Source: Aralia elata
Lineage: Eukaryota; Streptophyta; Magnoliopsida; Apiales; Araliaceae
Direction of reading: 5' to 3'
Assembly: GCA_034770075.1 (NCBI GenBank)
Contig: CM068385.1
Location: 78,771,685-78,835,684 of the forward strand
Length of the DNA stretch: 64,000 bases
The position numbers were made by a program, and so were the translations under genes. How positions within the stretch are numbered: the stretch's first letter is position 1; every line of letters begins with the position of its first letter. This document shows, piece by piece, positions 59,569-64,000 of this stretch. Below the pieces are notes generated by a model. It made no database searches, had not been told where the DNA came from, and worked only from the letters and a program-made list of their open reading frames with translations.

Positions 59569-60640
59569 GGGTTATGTTTGTTTGTAAGGATTATACTTAG
59601 GATATGACTATTAATCTCAAGTGTCTTGTTTGTTTTCAAATTTAAACTTGAGATTATTAGTCCAGAGATTATAAAATAGTTTAATATGAGAGACTATTTA
59701 ATACTATGTTTAACTAGTTATTATAATTCCACCATTTGAAACTAAATTTTTTTAGATAAAATTAACCTCAATATTTTTTCTAACATAACCATAATATCTT
59801 ATTATATCCCTTTATCAACCCGAACAGACTAGGGAGGGGATGTTGTGCTTGTTCGATTACATGTATTTGTACGTATGCGACTAATGACAAAATATTGGGT
59901 ATGACGGGAATACTACGTAGCTTTACTGAGGCGTGTGGGTTATGGAGTACATGTACTTTAATCTTACCCAATTTTCTTTTCCCCCGGAAATAATATTTTT
60001 GAATGCTTACATTAATTGCGTTAATTTTTTGTTAAATTATAATTATGAAATATATAATTAATTTTAAATAGAATTATTAAAGAAGTTTATTTATTATATA
60101 TTTGTTGATTTATATTATTGACAATTAAAAAATTAATATAAAAATTTGTAATATATATTATTTTATAATATGTTCAAACTCAAAATCTATTATTTTTTGC
60201 CCAAATTACAAGTCAATTATGTATACTAAAAATGAAGATAAATATATAAAAATGGTTCATAAAATTATTATTTTTATATTGCTATTAAATAACAACGTAT
60301 AAATAATTATACTTTACGTGGTGTTTATTTAATGGAACGTTGAACAAAAAAATGATCCTAATGGACGGTGGATATTCCACTCCTATAAGGTTGACAACCT
60401 GAATTCATGTAATTTATGGTAATTTGATTCTCAAATATTTTTATTTAAGGGTATAATAGTCCAAACGATATTTTTTTATCCAATTTTTTAATTAATCTTT
60501 TAAAAAAACAAACATAACATGAGATTATTTTAAGTTATCCCATAAATAATTCCATAAAAAAAAAGAAACATATGGCTAGGACTATTTAATCCTAAGATTA
60601 ATAGTGTTGGAATTATAATTTTTGCAAACAAACATGACTC
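59569..60640. mobile_element. Possible non-autonomous DNA transposon with short inverted ends
   Basis: GGGTTATGTTTGTTTGTAA at the left and the inverted TTTGCAAACAAACATGACTC at the right. Both ends are followed inward by TTATA/ACTATTAATCT-like motifs, also in inverted order. About 1.07 kb, no coding sequence, no clear target duplication. Confidence 0.4.
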
Positions 60641-60888
60641 GAGTGTCATAGTCAATCAAGTAATAACACGTGACTTTTTTATTTTATTTTATATGAAAAA
60701 TATTCTTTTTTTAACACGTGTCACTTAACTCAAAATCTTTTGTAACGCGTGAATCTAATTTGTACGCATTTTTCGAATTTGGGTACTTGTGGGGTGAGGC
60801 CACCCGGCCTCGAATAGGCGGTATAAAAATGAGGTATATATCTACTTGAAATTCGATGGGGCGCTTCCGATTTTTTCGATAGTAGTTG
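60641..60888. other. Short intergenic flank of the third LTR
   Basis: No gene. It carries no inverted tRNA-Met primer site next to 60889, so the LTR to its right is not the 5' LTR of a minus-strand element lying to the left. Confidence 0.5.
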
Positions 60889-63800
60889 TGTGGCACCCCC
60901 AAATTTAGGTACCAATACCTCGAATTTGGTGCTCACGATAAAGTACATTCATACACTTCTAAACAACATAAATTAACTAATGCGAAATAAATAAACATAT
61001 GTTGTTCATTACAAAAGGTTTACTATGGTCCCAAGGTCTATAACCTTAAATAAATACATCACGAAATACAATAATAATACAAAACGATTCCACGATTACA
61101 TAACGGGATAGTACATATAACTATTTTTTAAGCTTTTCTTTGCCTTTGTCCGCTTTGGAACTCCCCGACTTAACTGCAATAGGTTCATGATATAGTAAGG
61201 GTGAGCAACTACTTTGCTCAGCAAGTTTAAAATGAATAAAGAATATATTATGAATGAATGAGAATAATAATCGCATAGTTTAACAATTCAAGAACATTGA
61301 AGGAATAACTGACAATATAATCAAAGTTCAAATGAAATAATGAATATTGATTATTTACTGCTGAGTGGTCCAATAGACCATGAACTTTTTGGCCAAAGGA
61401 TCAATCATTCGACTGACCCTTTTAAACGCCTGACCCGTCAGTAGTACTCGAGGGGATCAACCTCTCGTACCCTATGCATATGCATAACATTTAACTCTGA
61501 TTGCATCGAATATCCGACACATTAAAATCCCCTAATAAAGGTTGCTCTCTCAGTCCAAGAATCCATACCAACAATCGGTTTGGATAGCTTTTAAAATAAT
61601 AACTTGTACATAACTATTTCCTTAAACAGTTCATGAATGAAGAACTTACATTTTACAGTCCAACAACAGATCGTGAATTCAAATGTACAAGGTGCGAATA
61701 TCAATAATTATCTTTGATGTGGAGTAATTAACAATAATTAATCCACCAATATAACTTGAAAGTAATAACTCGATTTGAGTCATGAAACTTGCAACAATAT
61801 ACAACATTTGTATAAAATAGGAAACTTGCCCAAATGTAAAGGTTGAGTAAGTTTAAGAAATTTGCAATAATATAAAATACTTGTTTAATCAATAAATAAA
61901 CTCACACAATAAATGAAAGTTGTACGGTTGAGAAAATCTGCCCAATATTAAATTGAGTTAGGTAAGGAAACTTGTCCAACACAAGGTTAGACAAAGCGTT
62001 AGGAAACTTGTCTGGTGCGTCTGCTACAATATTACAACACACGCTCCTTAATATCCTACACATGTAAATACATATTCATATAATAATTAGTCACATAAAG
62101 ACTAGGTTTAAAACAGACATCATCATTAAAACACTTTGATTGCCACTACGACTACCCAGTCGGGGGTCTCGCTCCCCGGTGAGCTGGCGGCTGCGCCGGT
62201 GAGCTGGCGGGGGTCTAAGAAGGCAACGCCCCCTAGAAGCCAAACGTAAGTTGAAACCAGGTTACTCAATTTACACCTTAAGACAACACCAATTTGGTTG
62301 ACACTTAATATACAATTAAGCAATTAAAGCTTAACAAGGTGTAAATAACTAACTTGTTTAATCATTTAGTACAAAAATATAAGTTTTGGTCTTGCTGAAA
62401 AAATTCGCTGGGTCCGACCCGACCCAATCCGGTCTGATCGACCCGACCTAGGCCGGACACGGCACTGGCGCTGCGGCGCCAAGTCTTATACTAGTTCTCA
62501 CGCTGCGGCGTGAGTCCCGTGTCCCGCCGCTGCCACGTGGCATCGCTGCGGCGCCAAGCATAGCACTTGGATGTGGCGCTGTGGCGTGAGTCCCGGTCTT
62601 TCCCTATTTTTTTCCTCACGGCGGCATCAGCTGTAAGGCTTATGAATGACGCTACGACGTCATTCACCAGTAACATGATTCTGGGTTTAATCCCAGTTCG
62701 CGATTCCGACCTCCGGTCACTCCAACCTTCATATCTCCTTCTATATACATGTAAATTGGTCCATTTCGAACTCTATGGACTCCTAATTCATAGGGCTACA
62801 ACATATCAAAAATGCAGAGCTACCCATTAACATTAACATGGCCAAATCTTAAACCAAAGTACAAAGTTATGCTCTGTTTTTCGAGTTCTTGACAAGTTTT
62901 ACAAAAATCATTACTACGAACTCGTTTTAACTCCTTTTTACTCCATTCCAACTGGGTTAGTTTCGTAACCCATGGAACTACCATACTATAATAACAAATA
63001 AAATTAACAAACATGAAATCATAGCTTTACAGTCCTCTAAAATGATCCGAACGTCCAAAGTCCATGTTTTGTCCATTGCTCTTGCTCCGTTAAGCCAAGG
63101 TAAGGATTTCTTGCGTTTTTATTCCGCTTTAATGATATTAATAGCTTACATAACCTTTTAACAATATTTACAAACAATCATAACAAACAAAAATAACAAG
63201 AATCGCCATAAATCCGACCCACAAGCTTAAGAGCTTAAAACTAGGAAAAACTTGAAAAACTTAACAAGAAATCGAATGGAATGGATTTGATTGATTGTTT
63301 TACCTCGATAAATCCTTCTTGATGCTAAGGAGCTCGGCTAGGCTTGGTTTTGAGGGTATCTCCTTGCTTCTCTTCTTCCTCCACCCGCACCTTCTTTTTC
63401 TTCCTTCTTTCTTCTTCTTCTCCGGCGACTCTCTTCTTCTTCCTTCTTCCTTCTTCCTTCCGATGGCTTCCTCCTTGCAGCTCCTTCTCTCTCTAGCAGC
63501 TGAACCAGATAAGGAATGGAAGAGGAGACATGGGGACTTGCAAATGGGGCTTCAGGAGGGATGAAATGGTTGGGCACTTGGTTGCTCAATGCATTTGTCC
63601 AACAAATGCAAGGCTTGCCGACAACTCCCTCCATGCTCTCATTTGATTGGTCTAAAATGGTTGGGTGGTTCCCTCTTGGAGTAACAAGCAAAAATAAATA
63701 CCCAAATACACAAAAATATATCTGAAAACTCCCACTTTTGTACCCAATTTGCTCAATAACTTTACCCATAATTAAAATGGGCATTACCATAAATATTGTG

Positions 63801-64000
63801 ATGGGTAAAAATAATTATTATGGAATTTTTTTATTTATTCGGAACACTCATAATATACATTTCGGATATAAATTAAATCACTAACGAGCTCAAATAAATA
63901 TTCCAGCGCTGGAAAAAATTATCACTTCACTCACACGTATTAATGAAATTTATTAAAATAAAAAAGACACAAAAATATTATGGCATGAATAGTGGCTCGG
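60889..64000 (-). mobile_element. Third Ty3/gypsy LTR, related to that of element C, cut by the window end
   Basis: Begins TGTGGCACCCCC. It shares with the LTRs of C the GGTGAGCAAC segment (61199-61216), GGAAACTTGTCTGGTGCG (62006-62023), ACAATATTACAACACACGCTCC, a GC-rich middle part, a CT-rich block (63360-63480), and a stretch like that around 26400 of C at the window end (ATAGTGGCTCGG). At least 3.1 kb. By orientation it is either a solo LTR or the 3' LTR of a minus-strand element that continues to the right. Confidence 0.75.
62160..62600. repeat. GC-rich repeats in the third LTR
   Basis: GGTGAGCTGGCGG occurs twice (62179 and 62199), and GCGCTG(C/T)GGCG(C/T) with GTGAGTCCCG recurs at 62468-62595. 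It sits at the place of the GAGCTCGCCC minisatellite in the LTRs of C, but with a different unit. Confidence 0.7.

Overview
This is a stretch of nuclear DNA from a flowering plant, most likely a eudicot. The window is AT-rich, its genes are split by introns, and it holds long chromodomain-type Ty3/gypsy elements primed by initiator tRNA-Met, a FAR1-related Mutator-like element, Stowaway and hAT miniature elements, and a CAD1-type alcohol dehydrogenase gene. The species cannot be told from the sequence alone. I found no CRISPR array, operon, phage or other prokaryotic feature.

Bases 1 to about 22,600 look like the 3' end of one large SIRE-like Copia element: a broken 3' reading frame (1127-2295), a polypurine tract (2834-2846), and a long terminal repeat that starts at 2847. 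That repeat has been split twice. A Mutator-like element with terminal inverted repeats of about 480 bp (3258-8492) and a dead FAR1-type transposase sits in it. A 10.3-kb Ty3/gypsy element, here called B (10339-20640, minus strand), also sits in it, with near-identical 2.7-kb LTRs, AAGAT target duplications and a pol disabled by two stops and a frameshift. The host LTR also carries a 1.6-kb internal tandem duplication, and B lies in the first copy.

Bases 22,884-36,780 are a second, older element of the same type, called C, flanked by GTAAC. Its reading frame is badly decayed and its pol is split by a 1.4-kb solo LTR (29496-30882, TAAGT target duplications). A tRNA-Met-derived sequence lies at 37.8-38.0 kb.

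The right part is gene-bearing. A complete six-exon minus-strand gene for a CAD1-type cinnamyl alcohol dehydrogenase-like protein (359 aa, 40904-43545) can be assembled with every splice phase matching. A degraded first-exon fragment of a PDR-type ABC transporter lies at 47.2-47.6 kb, next to a tandem array with a period near 99 bp. A second host gene (minus, exons at 53.9 and 50.1 kb, 142-148 aa, conserved but of unknown function) has one 3.5-kb intron filled with an LTR, an hAT-type element and a Stowaway element.

Beyond it, a 2.6-kb non-autonomous LTR element (54584-57180) is inserted in a TTA microsatellite. The window ends inside a third LTR related to that of C (60889 to the end). The rest is AT-rich non-coding DNA with miniature elements. 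No new multi-gene system is visible. The most interesting points are the layered nesting, the MULE with a possible second convergent gene, and the transposon and microsatellite placed at two splice donors of the CAD gene.
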